Source: Oscillospiraceae bacterium
GTDB taxonomy: Bacteria > Bacillota > Clostridia > Oscillospirales > Ruminococcaceae
Length of the DNA: 12,138 nt
Assembly: GCA_014858325.1 (NCBI GenBank)
Contig: RKCM01000192.1
Span: 1-12,138 of the forward strand
Reading direction: 5' to 3'
The notes under the pieces: generated by a model
Told to the model about the DNA's origin: nothing
Databases searched by the model: none
The model's input: the letters and a program-made list of their open reading frames with translations, nothing else
Translations under genes and position numbers: made by a program
Shown here: piece by piece, positions 1 through 7,878 of the stretch
How the letters are laid out: every line of letters begins with the position of its first letter
How positions within the stretch are numbered: the first letter of the stretch is position 1

Positions 1-2436
1 CCCGCTTCCCACGTCCGCCGCAAGTGCCCTGCCCCCGGCGACGTCATCGTGCTGCTGGGCGGCCGCACCGGCCGCGACGGCATCGGCGGTGCCACCGGCT
101 CCTCCAAGGCCCACAATCTGGAGAGCCTCGACCACTGCGGTGCTGAGGTGCAGAAGGGCAACGCCCCCGTGGAGCGCAAGCTCCAGCGCCTGTTCCGCCG
201 GGAGGACGCCTGCAAGATGATCAAGCGCTGCAACGACTTCGGTGCGGGCGGCGTTTCCGTGGCCATCGGCGAGCTGGCCGACGGCCTGTTCATCGACCTG
301 AACAAGGTCACCAAGAAATACGATGGTCTGGACGGCACCGAGCTGGCCATCAGTGAGAGCCAGGAGCGGATGGCTGTGGCCCTCGCTCCCGAGGACGTGG
401 ACAAGTTCATCGCCCTTGCCAACGAGGAGAACCTGGAGGCCACCCCCGTGGCCAAGGTCACCGAGGAAAAGCGGCTGAATATGGTGTGGAACGGCGTGTC
501 CATCGTCAACATCAGCCGCGAGTTCCTCAACTCCAACGGTGCCGAGAAGCACCAGAACGTCCACATCGAGAAGGGCACCGTCTGGCAGCCCCAGTGGGCC
601 GGCATCACCTTCGGCCAGAAGATGAAGAGCATGGTGGGCGATCTGAACGTCTGCAGCAAAAAGGGCCTGTCCGAGCGGTTCGATTCCACCATCGGTGCCG
701 CCACCGTGCTCATGCCCTTTGGCGGTGCTTACCAGCTCACGCCCCAGAACGCCATGGTGGCAAAGCTGCCCGTAGACGGCGAGACATCCACCTGCTCCGG
801 CATGGCCTGGGGCTACAACCCCTACCTGATGAGCGCCGACCAGTACGTCGGTGCGCGGCTGGCTGTCATCGAGAGCGTCACCAAGCTGGTGGCCGCCGGC
901 TTCCGCTTTGAGGACGCCTACCTCACCTTCCAGGAGTATTTCGAGCGTCTGGGCTCGAAACCCGAGCGCTGGGGCAAGCCGCTGGCCGCTCTGCTGGGCG
1001 CGCTGGACGCTCAGATGGGCCTCGGCATCGCCTCCATCGGCGGCAAGGACAGTATGTCCGGCTCCTTTGAGGACCTCGATGTGCCCCCCACGCTGGTGTC
1101 CTTCGCCACCGCCATCGGCAAGGCCAGCAAGGTCGTTTCCACCGAGTTCAAAAAGCCGGAGAGCACCGTCGTGCTGGTGCGGCCCATTCTGGACGCCGAG
1201 ACCGGCTGCCCCAACTTCTTCTCCCTGAAAGCCAACTATAAGATGGTGGAGCAGATGATGGAGCAGGGCATGGTGGCTTCCGCCTGCTCCGTGGGCTACG
1301 GCGGCATTGCCGAGGCCCTGTTCAAGATGGGTCTGGGCAACCGCATCGGCTTCAAGATGATGGCCGATAAGAGCACCGGGGAGATGTTTGCCCCCATGTA
1401 CGGTGCCATGATCCTGGAAATGGTCTCCGACTCTCCGGCCGGCGAGCTGCTGGGCGAGACCACGAAGGACTATGTGTTTGAGTCCTGCGGCGAAAAGCTG
1501 GATATGGCCCAGCTGCAGGAGATCTGGGAGGCCAAGCTGGAGCCCGTTTACCCCTACCGCAAGGCAGGCTCCTCCGTGGAGAAGCTGGACGGCAGCCTGA
1601 AGGCTCCCGCCGCCGCTCCCAAGATCGGCGTGGCCAAGCCCAAGGTCATCATCCCGGTCTTCCCCGGCACCAACTGCGAGTACGACACCGCCCATGCCTT
1701 TGCCCGGGCCGGTGCCGACCCGGAGATCCTGGTCATCCGCAACCTGACCCCCGCGGACGTCACCGCCAGCTGCGAGGCCCTCGTGAAGGCCATCCGGAAC
1801 AGCCAGATCGTCATGCTGCCCGGCGGCTTCTCCGGCGGCGACGAGCCGGACGGCAGCGCCAAGTTCATCGCCTCCTTCTTCCGCAGCCCCGCCGTCACCG
1901 AGGCGGTGCGGGAGCTGCTCCAGAAGCGCGACGGCCTGATGCTGGGCATCTGCAACGGTTTCCAGGCCCTCATCAAGCTGGGCCTTGTGCCCTACGGCGA
2001 CATCCGCCCCATCGACCAGTACGACCCGACCCTGACCTTCAACACCATCGGCCGCCACCAGAGCATGCTGGTGCGCACCCGCATCGCCTCCGCAGGCAGC
2101 CCGTGGCTGTCCCGCTGCGCCGTGGGCGACCAGCACACCGTGGCCATCAGCCACGGCGAGGGCCGCTTTGTGGCACCTCAGAACGTGCTGGACGAGCTCA
2201 TCGCCAACGGGCAGGTGGCCACCCAGTACGTCGATCTGGAGGGCGTGCCCACCATGGACCAGAGCTACAACCCCAACGGCTCGGTGCTGGCCATCGAGGG
2301 CATCACCAGCCCGGATGGCCGTGTCTTTGGCAAGATGGGCCACTCCGAGCGCAGCGGCCAGTACCTGTACAAGAACGTCACCGGCGATAAGTACCAGCCG
2401 ATCTTTGAGGGCGGCGTAGACTATTTCAAGATTTGA
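1..2436 (+). CDS. purL: Phosphoribosylformylglycinamidine synthase, 3' portion (5' end outside window)
   Basis: This enzyme catalyses the fourth step of de novo purine synthesis in the cytoplasm, converting FGAR, glutamine and ATP to FGAM. The frame is open from base 1, so the gene begins upstream; 811 residues are visible. From family knowledge the single-chain clostridial form is about 1,240 residues, so roughly a third is missing. Fragment residues 20-30 carry the synthase motif GGRTGRDGIGG, and residues 347-354 carry GGKDSMSG. From about residue 545 a PurQ-like glutaminase domain is fused on: PVFPGTNCEYD near 551, LPGGFSGGDE, the nucleophile Cys651 in GICNGFQ, and His718 and Glu720 in SHGEG. 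Synthase and ammonia-producing domains are therefore on one chain and all three glutaminase catalytic residues are present. The stop is TGA at 2434-2436. The repeat at 2454-2552 separates it from purB, the gene for a later step of the same pathway. Confidence 0.97.
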   Translation, partial: PASHVRRKCPAPGDVIVLLGGRTGRDGIGGATGSSKAHNLESLDHCGAEVQKGNAPVERKLQRLFRREDACKMIKRCNDFGAGGVSVAIGELADGLFIDLNKVTKKYDGLDGTELAISESQERMAVALAPEDVDKFIALANEENLEATPVAKVTEEKRLNMVWNGVSIVNISREFLNSNGAEKHQNVHIEKGTVWQPQWAGITFGQKMKSMVGDLNVCSKKGLSERFDSTIGAATVLMPFGGAYQLTPQNAMVAKLPVDGETSTCSGMAWGYNPYLMSADQYVGARLAVIESVTKLVAAGFRFEDAYLTFQEYFERLGSKPERWGKPLAALLGALDAQMGLGIASIGGKDSMSGSFEDLDVPPTLVSFATAIGKASKVVSTEFKKPESTVVLVRPILDAETGCPNFFSLKANYKMVEQMMEQGMVASACSVGYGGIAEALFKMGLGNRIGFKMMADKSTGEMFAPMYGAMILEMVSDSPAGELLGETTKDYVFESCGEKLDMAQLQEIWEAKLEPVYPYRKAGSSVEKLDGSLKAPAAAPKIGVAKPKVIIPVFPGTNCEYDTAHAFARAGADPEILVIRNLTPADVTASCEALVKAIRNSQIVMLPGGFSGGDEPDGSAKFIASFFRSPAVTEAVRELLQKRDGLMLGICNGFQALIKLGLVPYGDIRPIDQYDPTLTFNTIGRHQSMLVRTRIASAGSPWLSRCAVGDQHTVAISHGEGRFVAPQNVLDELIANGQVATQYVDLEGVPTMDQSYNPNGSVLAIEGITSPDGRVFGKMGHSERSGQYLYKNVTGDKYQPIFEGGVDYFKI

Positions 2437-2453
2437 TGGTATGATAGAGGAAA

Positions 2454-2552
2454 ACTCCTTCCGTCACGGCTGACGCCGTGCCACCTCCCTCGGGGAGGGA
2501 GGCTTAAGGCCCCCTCTGTGAGGGGGCTGTCGCCGGAGGCGACTGGGGGAGT
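2454..2552. repeat. Palindromic multi-hairpin intergenic repeat (REP/MITE-like)
   Basis: The purL-purB gap is filled by a chain of perfect or near-perfect short hairpins. They are CACGGC/GCCGTG (2465-2480), an 8-bp stem CCTCCCTC/GAGGGAGG (2484-2502), CCCCCTC/GAGGGGG (2510-2526 region) and GTCGCC/GGCGAC (2529-2543). The outer ends, ACTCC and GGAGT, are complementary and extend inward with G-T pairs. From memory, elements of this architecture, with a terminal GTCACGGC and a GTCGCC-GGCGAC hairpin near the other end, are dispersed in Faecalibacterium-like genomes; this was not checked by search. It has no coding capacity. Once transcribed it would fold strongly and could act as an attenuator or mRNA stabiliser between purL and purB. 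The purB ribosome-binding site lies just outside its right end. Confidence 0.72.
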
Positions 2553-2571
2553 GATTTCAGGAGGAAAACCA

Positions 2572-4017
2572 ATGTCTCAGCATGACCGTTATATCAGCCC
2601 TTTTTCCACCCGTTACTCCTCCGATGAGATGCAGTACATCTTCTCGGACGACAACAAGTTCCGCACCTGGCGCCGCCTGTGGGTGGCGCTGGCCCGGGCC
2701 GAGATGAACCAGGGCCTGACCAATATCACCCCCGAGATGGTGGCCGAGCTGGAAGCCCATGTGGACGATATCAACTACGATGTCGCCATCGCCCGCGAAA
2801 AGCTGGTCCGCCACGACGTGATGAGCCATGTGTACGCCTACGGCCAGCAGTGCCCCAAGGCGGCGGGCATCATCCATCTGGGCGCTACCAGCTGCTACGT
2901 GGGCGACAACACCGACATCATCGTCATGCGCCAGGGCCTGGAGCTGGTGCGCAAAAAGCTCATCGGTGTGCTGGCAAAGCTGGCCCACTTTGCGGCCGAG
3001 TACAAGGAGATGCCCTGCATGGCCTACACCCACTGCCAGCCCGCCCAGCCCACCACCGTGGGCAAGCGCGCCACCCTGTGGGCCAACGAGCTGGTGATGG
3101 ACCTTGCCGAGATCGACCATCGCCTGGCCACCCTGCAGCTGCGGGGCGTCAAGGGCACCACCGGCACCCAGGCCTCCTTCATGGAGCTGTTCAAGGACGA
3201 TGCGGATAAGATCCGCGCCGTGGATGCTTCCATTGCCAAGGAAATGGGCTTTGCGCCGGATGCGGTCATCCCGGTCTCCGGCCAGACCTACAGCCGCAAG
3301 GTGGACGCCTTCATCCTCAATGCGCTGGCCGGCATTGGCCAGAGCTGCATGAAGTTTGCCACCGACCTGCGCCTGCTGGCCAACTTCAAGGAGATGGAGG
3401 AGCCCTTTGAGAAGAACCAGATCGGTTCCTCCGCCATGCCCTACAAGCGCAACCCCATGCGCTGCGAGCGGATCTGTGCGCTGGCCCGCTACCTGATGGT
3501 GGACGTGCTCAACCCCAGCTTCACCACCGGCACCCAGTGGTTTGAGCGGACGCTGGACGACAGCGCCAACAAGCGGGTGGCCATGGCCGAGGGCTTCCTC
3601 GCCGCCGACGCCATCCTGAACATCATGCTCAACGTCACCGACGGTCTGGTGGTCTACCCCAAGGTAGTCCGCAGCCGCCTGATGGCCGAGCTGCCCTTCA
3701 TGGCCAGCGAGAACATCATGATGCAGGCCGTGGAAAAGGGCGGCAACCGGCAGGAGCTCCACGAGCGTCTGCGCCAGCACGCCATTGCCGCGGGCAAGCA
3801 GGTCAAGGAAGAGGGCCTGCCCAACGATATGGTGGACCGCGTCGCCGCCGACCCTGCCTTTGGCCTGACCAAAGAGGAGATCGTGGCGGGCCTCATCCCC
3901 GAAAACTTTGTGGGCCGCGCTCCCCAGCAGGTGGAGGAGTTTATCGCGAACGTGCTGCAGCCCATTTTTGACGCCAACGCCGACGCGCTGGAACAGCACG
4001 CCAACCTGAGCGTTTGA
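2572..4017 (+). CDS. purB: Adenylosuccinate lyase
   Basis: This cytoplasmic enzyme of the fumarase/aspartase superfamily acts twice in purine synthesis, releasing fumarate from SAICAR and from adenylosuccinate. The product is 481 residues, close to the usual length of this subgroup. The ATG at 2572 was chosen because GGAGGAAAA lies just upstream. The same frame stays open to 2518, but that upstream part is repeat sequence. Visible family features are HDVMSHV near residues 83-89, TSCYVGDNTD at 106-115, THCQPAQPTTVGK with the probable acid His154, and the superfamily signature SSAMPYKRNP beginning at Ser286 on the flexible catalytic loop. No key residue is missing. It is followed by its own terminator at 4031-4069. 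Its place directly after purL fits a purine gene group, although I see no separate promoter in the repeat-filled gap. Confidence 0.97.
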   Translation: MSQHDRYISPFSTRYSSDEMQYIFSDDNKFRTWRRLWVALARAEMNQGLTNITPEMVAELEAHVDDINYDVAIAREKLVRHDVMSHVYAYGQQCPKAAGIIHLGATSCYVGDNTDIIVMRQGLELVRKKLIGVLAKLAHFAAEYKEMPCMAYTHCQPAQPTTVGKRATLWANELVMDLAEIDHRLATLQLRGVKGTTGTQASFMELFKDDADKIRAVDASIAKEMGFAPDAVIPVSGQTYSRKVDAFILNALAGIGQSCMKFATDLRLLANFKEMEEPFEKNQIGSSAMPYKRNPMRCERICALARYLMVDVLNPSFTTGTQWFERTLDDSANKRVAMAEGFLAADAILNIMLNVTDGLVVYPKVVRSRLMAELPFMASENIMMQAVEKGGNRQELHERLRQHAIAAGKQVKEEGLPNDMVDRVAADPAFGLTKEEIVAGLIPENFVGRAPQQVEEFIANVLQPIFDANADALEQHANLSV

Positions 4018-4030
4018 TCGTTGATTTTTA

Positions 4031-4069
4031 AGAAGAGAGGCTGTTGCCGATGGCAGCGGCCTCTTTTCT
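4031..4069 (+). terminator. Rho-independent terminator after purB
   Basis: The segment AGAAGAGAGGCTGTTGCC pairs with GGCAGCGGCCTCTTTTCT around a GAT loop. This gives an 18-bp stem with only three G-T wobbles. The pyrimidine-rich CTCTTTTCT forms the 3' arm, so the U-rich part is inside the stem rather than after it. It starts 13 bases after the purB stop and ends 19 bases before the rsuA ATG. It probably separates the purine genes from rsuA, perhaps incompletely. Confidence 0.75.
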
Positions 4070-4088
4070 GCACACAAAAGGAGTTTTT

Positions 4089-4790
4089 ATGCGCCTCGAT
4101 AAATATCTGGCCGAGACGGCCCAGTGCACCCGCAGCGAAGCCAAGGCCCTGCTCAGCAAGGGCAAAGTGGCGGTGAACGGCGTGCTGTGCAAAAAAGGCG
4201 ATACCCAGATCCGGGAGGGCGATGCGGTGACGGTGGAAGGCCGGGAGCTGGCCTATCGGCAATTCGTCTACCTGATGCTCAATAAGCCCGAAGGCGTGGT
4301 CAGTGCCTCCACGGACAAGCGGGATACCACGGTGGTGGACCTGGTGAGAGACGCTTACCCCCGGCGGGAGCTGTTCCCGGCGGGGCGGCTGGATAAGACC
4401 AGCACCGGCTTTGTACTGCTGACGGACGACGGCGGCTTTGCCCACGACATCCTTGCCCCAAAGCGCCATGTCTCCAAGACCTATACCGTCACCCTGGACA
4501 CCCCCCTGACCGACGCGATGAAGCAGGGCTTTGCCAAGGGCGTCACCCTCGCGGACGGCACGGCTCTTTCGCCGGCCGAGGCGGAGGCCCTCTCCGCCGA
4601 CGGTCTGGTGGTGCGGGTGCTGCTCAAGCAGGGGGTGTACCACCAGATCAAACGGATGTTCGGCGTCTACGGGGCGGGAGTCAACGCCCTGCACCGGGAC
4701 GCCATCGGCGGCCTGGCGCTGGACGAGAGCCTTGCCCCCGGCCAGTGGCGGGAGCTGACGGCCGAGGAAGTGGCAAAAATTACAGGCTGA
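4089..4790 (+). CDS. rsuA: 16S rRNA pseudouridine synthase, RsuA family
   Basis: The protein should isomerise one uridine of 16S rRNA (U516 in E. coli numbering) to pseudouridine during small-subunit assembly. It is 233 residues, the usual length. An N-terminal S4 RNA-binding domain (MRLDKYLAE... to about residue 60) is followed by the synthase domain. That domain has the YLMLNKPEG motif and GRLDKTSTG with the catalytic Asp102, the same number I recall for E. coli RsuA. The C-terminal GVYHQIKRMF and ALHRDAIGGLALD blocks are also typical. The frame continues upstream to 4044, but AAGGAG at 4078-4083 sits five bases before the ATG at 4089, and the protein starts with the family's normal RLDKYL. 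RluB is the closest alternative family, but the overall match favours RsuA. No dedicated promoter is evident in the short gap after the purB terminator. Confidence 0.93.
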   Translation: MRLDKYLAETAQCTRSEAKALLSKGKVAVNGVLCKKGDTQIREGDAVTVEGRELAYRQFVYLMLNKPEGVVSASTDKRDTTVVDLVRDAYPRRELFPAGRLDKTSTGFVLLTDDGGFAHDILAPKRHVSKTYTVTLDTPLTDAMKQGFAKGVTLADGTALSPAEAEALSADGLVVRVLLKQGVYHQIKRMFGVYGAGVNALHRDAIGGLALDESLAPGQWRELTAEEVAKITG

Positions 4791-4861
4791 GGGGGAACGC
4801 CTTTTCACGCAGATTTCAAAAAAGCATCACAATTTGCCGCTAAAATAAAGCCAAGAACCAC

Positions 4862-4878
4862 GCAAAAAGGCGCTTTTT
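4862..4878 (+). terminator. Weak hairpin downstream of rsuA
   Basis: CAAAAAG-GCG-CTTTTTG forms a short 7-bp stem 72 bases after the rsuA stop. The flanking CGCCTTTT at 4798-4805 can also pair with AAAAGGCG at 4865-4872. It may end rsuA transcription, but the stem is A/T-rich and there is no clean T-run, so this is a tentative call. Confidence 0.3.
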
Positions 4879-4907
4879 GGCCCCAAAAGGACCCCGGCAG
4901 ATAAATT

Positions 4908-4935
4908 CAACAAGAAAATCGAAATTTTTTTGTTG
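4908..4935. repeat. AT-rich palindrome just upstream of the regulator promoter
   Basis: CAACAAGAAAAT and ATTTTTTTGTTG form a 12-bp inverted repeat around CGAA, with one G-T position. It ends seven bases before the -35 box at 4943. It could be a leftover terminator with a T-rich arm, an A/T-rich UP-type element, or an operator for a dimeric regulator. The sequence alone does not decide between these. Confidence 0.5.
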
Positions 4936-4942
4936 AAATATG

Positions 4943-4971
4943 TTGCAAAAGTAAATTCTTTTGTGTAAAAT
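4943..4971 (+). promoter_or_regulatory. Sigma-A type promoter for the PucR/CdaR-like gene
   Basis: The -35 box is TTGCAA (4943-4948), the spacer is 17 bases, and the -10 box is TAAAAT (4966-4971). TGTG stands immediately upstream of the -10. A start near 4978 would leave a leader of about 78 bases. It lies in the most AT-rich stretch of the left part of the window. Short repeats flank it: ATCACAAT occurs at 4826-4833 and again at 5002-5009, and GCATCAC (4824-4830) is the inverse of GTGATGC (4979-4985). These could be operator sites. Confidence 0.75.
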
Positions 4972-5055
4972 AGATAATGTGATGCGGCGAAATTGTTAAA
5001 AATCACAATCCACGCCACGGCGGCTTGCACAAAAGAGGAAAAGGGGTATCCATTT

Positions 5056-6141
5056 ATGGCCAATAGAGTATTTCAGAGCGTGATCTACCAGATGAAAGAT
5101 GCGATCGACCGTGTGGTCGGTGTGGTGGATGAGACCGGCGCGGTGATCTCCTGCTCGGAGCTGAACCTGATCGGCGAAGTGCGCGAGGGCTTTATGGCCG
5201 AGCGCCTGACGGCGGGCGACCGCTTTGTCCGGGATGGCTACACCTACCAGCAGTTCTCCAGCGCAAAGCATAACGACTATGCCGTGTTTGTGGAAGGCGC
5301 AGACGAGACCGCAGGCCAGTTCGCAGCCCTGCTCTCCATCAGCCTGCAGAGCATCAAACAGTATCATGACGAAAAGTTCGATAAAGCCAACTTCATCAAG
5401 AACGTGGTGCTGGACAACATCCTGCCCGGCGATATCTACGCCAAGGCCCGGGAGCTGCACTTTGCCACCGATGTTTCCCGCGTCGTCTTCATCGTGCGGG
5501 TGACCAGCGGCGGCGACATCTCGGCTTACGATGTGGTCAGCAGCCTGTTCCCCGATAAGCAGAAGGACTTCGTCTTCAATATCAGCGAGACCGACACCGT
5601 TCTCGTCAAGGAGATCCGCAAGGGCATCGACCGCTCCGATATGGAAAAGCTGGCGGCCAGCATCGTGGATACCCTTTCCGGCGAGCATTACATCAAGGCT
5701 GTCGTGGGCATCGGCACCCCCATCGCCAACGTGAAGGATCTGGCTACCTCCTTCAAGGAAGCGCAGATCGCCATGGAAGTGAGCAAGGTGTTCGATACCG
5801 AAAAGCAGATCATCCGCTACGACAACCTCGGCATTGCCCGCCTGATCTATCAGCTGCCCACCACCGTGTGCGAAATGTTCCTGCGCGAGGTGTTCAAGCA
5901 GGGCAGCATCGAGAGCCTGGATCAGGAGACGCTGTTCACCATCCAGCGCTTCTTTGAGAACAACCTGAACGTCTCCGAGACCAGCCGCGGCCTGTTCGTC
6001 CACCGCAACACGCTGGTGTATCGTCTGGAAAAGATCAAAAAACTGACCGGCCTGGACCTGCGCGAGTTCGACGACGCCATCGTCTTCAAGGTGGCGCTGA
6101 TGGTCAAGAAGTACCTGTCCAACAACCCGGCCAAATATTGA
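5056..6141 (+). CDS. PucR/CdaR-type helix-turn-helix transcriptional regulator
   Basis: The product is a 361-residue probable DNA-binding regulator. The C-terminus (residues 302-345) matches the PucR-type HTH: NNLNVSETSRGLFVHRNTLV followed by YRLEKIKKLTGLDLREFDDA. The middle (about 130-270) resembles the degenerate GGDEF-like domain of CdaR/PucR proteins, with VVGIGTP, SFKEAQIAMEV and IIRYDNLGIARL. The first 100 residues are not the sugar-diacid domain in a form I recognise, so the inducer is unknown. The ATG at 5056 was chosen because AAAAGGGG lies nine bases upstream; the frame is open back to 4993 without a better start. It has its own promoter (4943-4971) and terminator (6177-6216), so it appears monocistronic. 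The short repeats around the promoter suggest autoregulation. Its position ahead of ftsEX may mean nothing, or may tie a nutrient signal to wall remodelling; no target can be named. Confidence 0.85.
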   Translation: MANRVFQSVIYQMKDAIDRVVGVVDETGAVISCSELNLIGEVREGFMAERLTAGDRFVRDGYTYQQFSSAKHNDYAVFVEGADETAGQFAALLSISLQSIKQYHDEKFDKANFIKNVVLDNILPGDIYAKARELHFATDVSRVVFIVRVTSGGDISAYDVVSSLFPDKQKDFVFNISETDTVLVKEIRKGIDRSDMEKLAASIVDTLSGEHYIKAVVGIGTPIANVKDLATSFKEAQIAMEVSKVFDTEKQIIRYDNLGIARLIYQLPTTVCEMFLREVFKQGSIESLDQETLFTIQRFFENNLNVSETSRGLFVHRNTLVYRLEKIKKLTGLDLREFDDAIVFKVALMVKKYLSNNPAKY

Positions 6142-6176
6142 TGTTTCGCCTTGGCGGCCGCTTGAGCCGTCGGCGC

Positions 6177-6216
6177 AGAACCGGCCGCTCGAAACCGATG
6201 CTGGCCGGTTCTTTTT
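6177..6216 (+). terminator. Strong rho-independent terminator after the regulator gene
   Basis: AGAACCGGCC pairs perfectly with GGCCGGTTCT around a 16-base loop, followed by T's to 6216. It lies 36 bases after the regulator stop and ends only 34 bases before the ftsE ATG. Confidence 0.9.
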
Positions 6217-6250
6217 GGTCTAATTCAAAAAGTCAGGAGCAGATCCCCTC

Positions 6251-6958
6251 ATGATCGATTTTGAACACGTTTCCAAAGAATATAAACGGGGCGGCAAGCT
6301 CGCGCTGGAGGATGTCAATTTCCATGTGGCCGACGGCGAGTTCGTCTTCCTGCTGGGCCACTCCGGCGCAGGCAAATCCACCCTGCTCAAGCTCATCCTG
6401 CGGGAGGAGACCCCCACCGCAGGCAAGGTCTTTGTGGATGGGCGGGACGTCGCCCGGATGCGGCGGCACCAGATCCCCTATCTGCGCCGCCAGATGGGCA
6501 TCATCTTTCAGGATTTCCGCCTCATCCCCAGCATGACCGTCTACGAAAATATCGCCTTTGCCATGCACGTTACCAACATCGGCAGCAAGCAGATCAAAGA
6601 GCGGGTGAACTATATGCTGGAGCTGGTGCATCTGGAGGATAAAGCCAAAATGTACCCGGAGTTCCTCTCCGGCGGCGAGCAGCAGCGCGTGGCTGTGGCC
6701 CGTGCGCTGGCCCATGCGCCCAAGCTCGTCATTGCCGACGAGCCCACCGGCAACATCGACCCCGAGCTGAGCCTGGAGATGATGGAGCTGCTGGAGCGGG
6801 TGAGCGAGATGGGCATCACCGTCCTCGTCGTCACCCACGAGCACGAGCTGGTGCACCGCTTCCATCAGCGGGTCGTCACCCTCAAGGAGGGCCGCATCAT
6901 CTCCGATGTGCCGGCCGACCGAGCAAAACTGGAAGAAAAGGAGGCGGCTCTGGTATGA
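6251..6958 (+). CDS. ftsE: Cell-division ABC transporter ATP-binding protein FtsE
   Basis: This is the cytoplasmic ATPase of the FtsEX complex, which controls peptidoglycan hydrolases at the division site or side wall rather than moving a substrate. The product is 235 residues, the normal size. All nucleotide-binding motifs are intact: Walker A GHSGAGKST with Lys42, Q-loop Gln87 in IIFQDFRLI (typical of FtsE), signature LSGGEQQR at 139-146, Walker B LVIADE with Glu164, and switch His196. The start has AGGAG at 6235-6239, 11 bases before the ATG, a rather long spacing. The stop overlaps the ftsX start as ATGA (6955-6958), which suggests translational coupling. No convincing promoter is visible in the 34 bases after the preceding terminator. 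The nearest candidate is a lone TCTAAT at 6219-6224. Confidence 0.97.
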   Translation: MIDFEHVSKEYKRGGKLALEDVNFHVADGEFVFLLGHSGAGKSTLLKLILREETPTAGKVFVDGRDVARMRRHQIPYLRRQMGIIFQDFRLIPSMTVYENIAFAMHVTNIGSKQIKERVNYMLELVHLEDKAKMYPEFLSGGEQQRVAVARALAHAPKLVIADEPTGNIDPELSLEMMELLERVSEMGITVLVVTHEHELVHRFHQRVVTLKEGRIISDVPADRAKLEEKEAALV

Positions 6959-7860
6959 AACCTTCCACTTTCGCCTTCCTCACCAAGCGCGGCGTGCGCA
7001 ACCTGGGCAAGCACTGGGCCATGACCATTGCCTGCATCGCCTCCCTCAGCGTCTGTATGGCGCTGAACATCTGCGCTTCCCTCGTGGAAGTAAACGTGGA
7101 TAATATGGTCAACTACCTCGGCCAGCAGAACGAGATGGTGGTCTATCTGGCCCCGGAGGCCGACGACGCCACCATCCAGTCCGTGGGCCAGCAGATCCAG
7201 GCCACCCCGGGCGTGAGCCGGATGCAGTATATGTCCAAGGAGGACGTCCTCAACCAGTACCGGGGCTATATGGCCGATTACGCGGTGCTGCTGGACGAGT
7301 TTGAAAACGACAACCCCTTTAAGGCCAACTACCGCGTCTCGCTGGCCGACCTGAGCCAGATGGCCGCCATGAGCCAGACCTTCCAGAACATCCCGGGGGT
7401 GTACAGCGTGGCGGCACCCATTGAGATGACCAACACCTTCGTACAGGTGCAGCAGGCTGTGACCAAGGTGGGCCGCATCGTCGTGCTGGTGCTGATGGTC
7501 GTCAGCATCATCACGGTGGGCAGCACCATCCGCCTCAGCGTCTTTGCCCGCCGCCGCGAGATCGAGATCATGAAATACGTGGGTGCCACCAACGCCCTCG
7601 TCACCCTGCCCTTCGTCATCGAGGGCCTGACCATGGGCCTGATCTCCGGCCTGCTGACGGCCGGCGTGACCATCGGCGGCTACAGCTACATCCTGCAGGC
7701 CTCCGGCACGCTGGGCGGCCTGTGGCAGCTGCTGGTGGGTACCACTCTGGTGCCCGTGCAGAACGTCTGGCCCACCATCCTGACGTACAGCCTTGCAAGC
7801 GGCGCCATCGTGGGCGGCGTCGGCAGTATGTTCTCCATCCGCAAGCATCTCAATGTGTAA
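6955..7860 (+). CDS. ftsX: Cell-division ABC transporter permease FtsX
   Basis: This is the membrane partner of FtsE. It passes ATP-driven movement to an extracellular wall hydrolase or its activator. The product is 301 residues. Visible order: a cytoplasmic N-terminus containing FLTKRGVRNLGKHW, TM1 at about 22-44, a large extracellular loop of about 130 residues, TM2 at about 174-194, the conserved cytoplasmic motif RRREIEIMKYVGATNALV, then TM3 near 219-241 and TM4 near 270-292. This is the standard four-helix FtsX topology. The start overlaps the ftsE stop by four bases. The next gene, a coiled-coil M23 endopeptidase 18 bases downstream, is the obvious candidate for the protein gripped by the extracellular loop. 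Confidence 0.97.
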   Translation: MKPSTFAFLTKRGVRNLGKHWAMTIACIASLSVCMALNICASLVEVNVDNMVNYLGQQNEMVVYLAPEADDATIQSVGQQIQATPGVSRMQYMSKEDVLNQYRGYMADYAVLLDEFENDNPFKANYRVSLADLSQMAAMSQTFQNIPGVYSVAAPIEMTNTFVQVQQAVTKVGRIVVLVLMVVSIITVGSTIRLSVFARRREIEIMKYVGATNALVTLPFVIEGLTMGLISGLLTAGVTIGGYSYILQASGTLGGLWQLLVGTTLVPVQNVWPTILTYSLASGAIVGGVGSMFSIRKHLNV

Positions 7861-7878
7861 GCGAAAGGAGCCTTCCCG

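Noticed and set aside
2518..2571. Upstream extension of purB by 18 codons
   Set aside because: It lies inside the palindromic repeat, and the ribosome site directly precedes the ATG at 2572.
2557..4077. 506-codon open frame on the minus strand opposite purB
   Set aside because: It is an exact antisense shadow of purB, which has all its family motifs. The His/Gly/Val/Leu-rich translation is what antisense of GC-ending codons gives.
4996..6003. 335-codon open frame on the minus strand opposite the regulator gene
   Set aside because: Antisense shadow of a gene with its own promoter, ribosome site and terminator.
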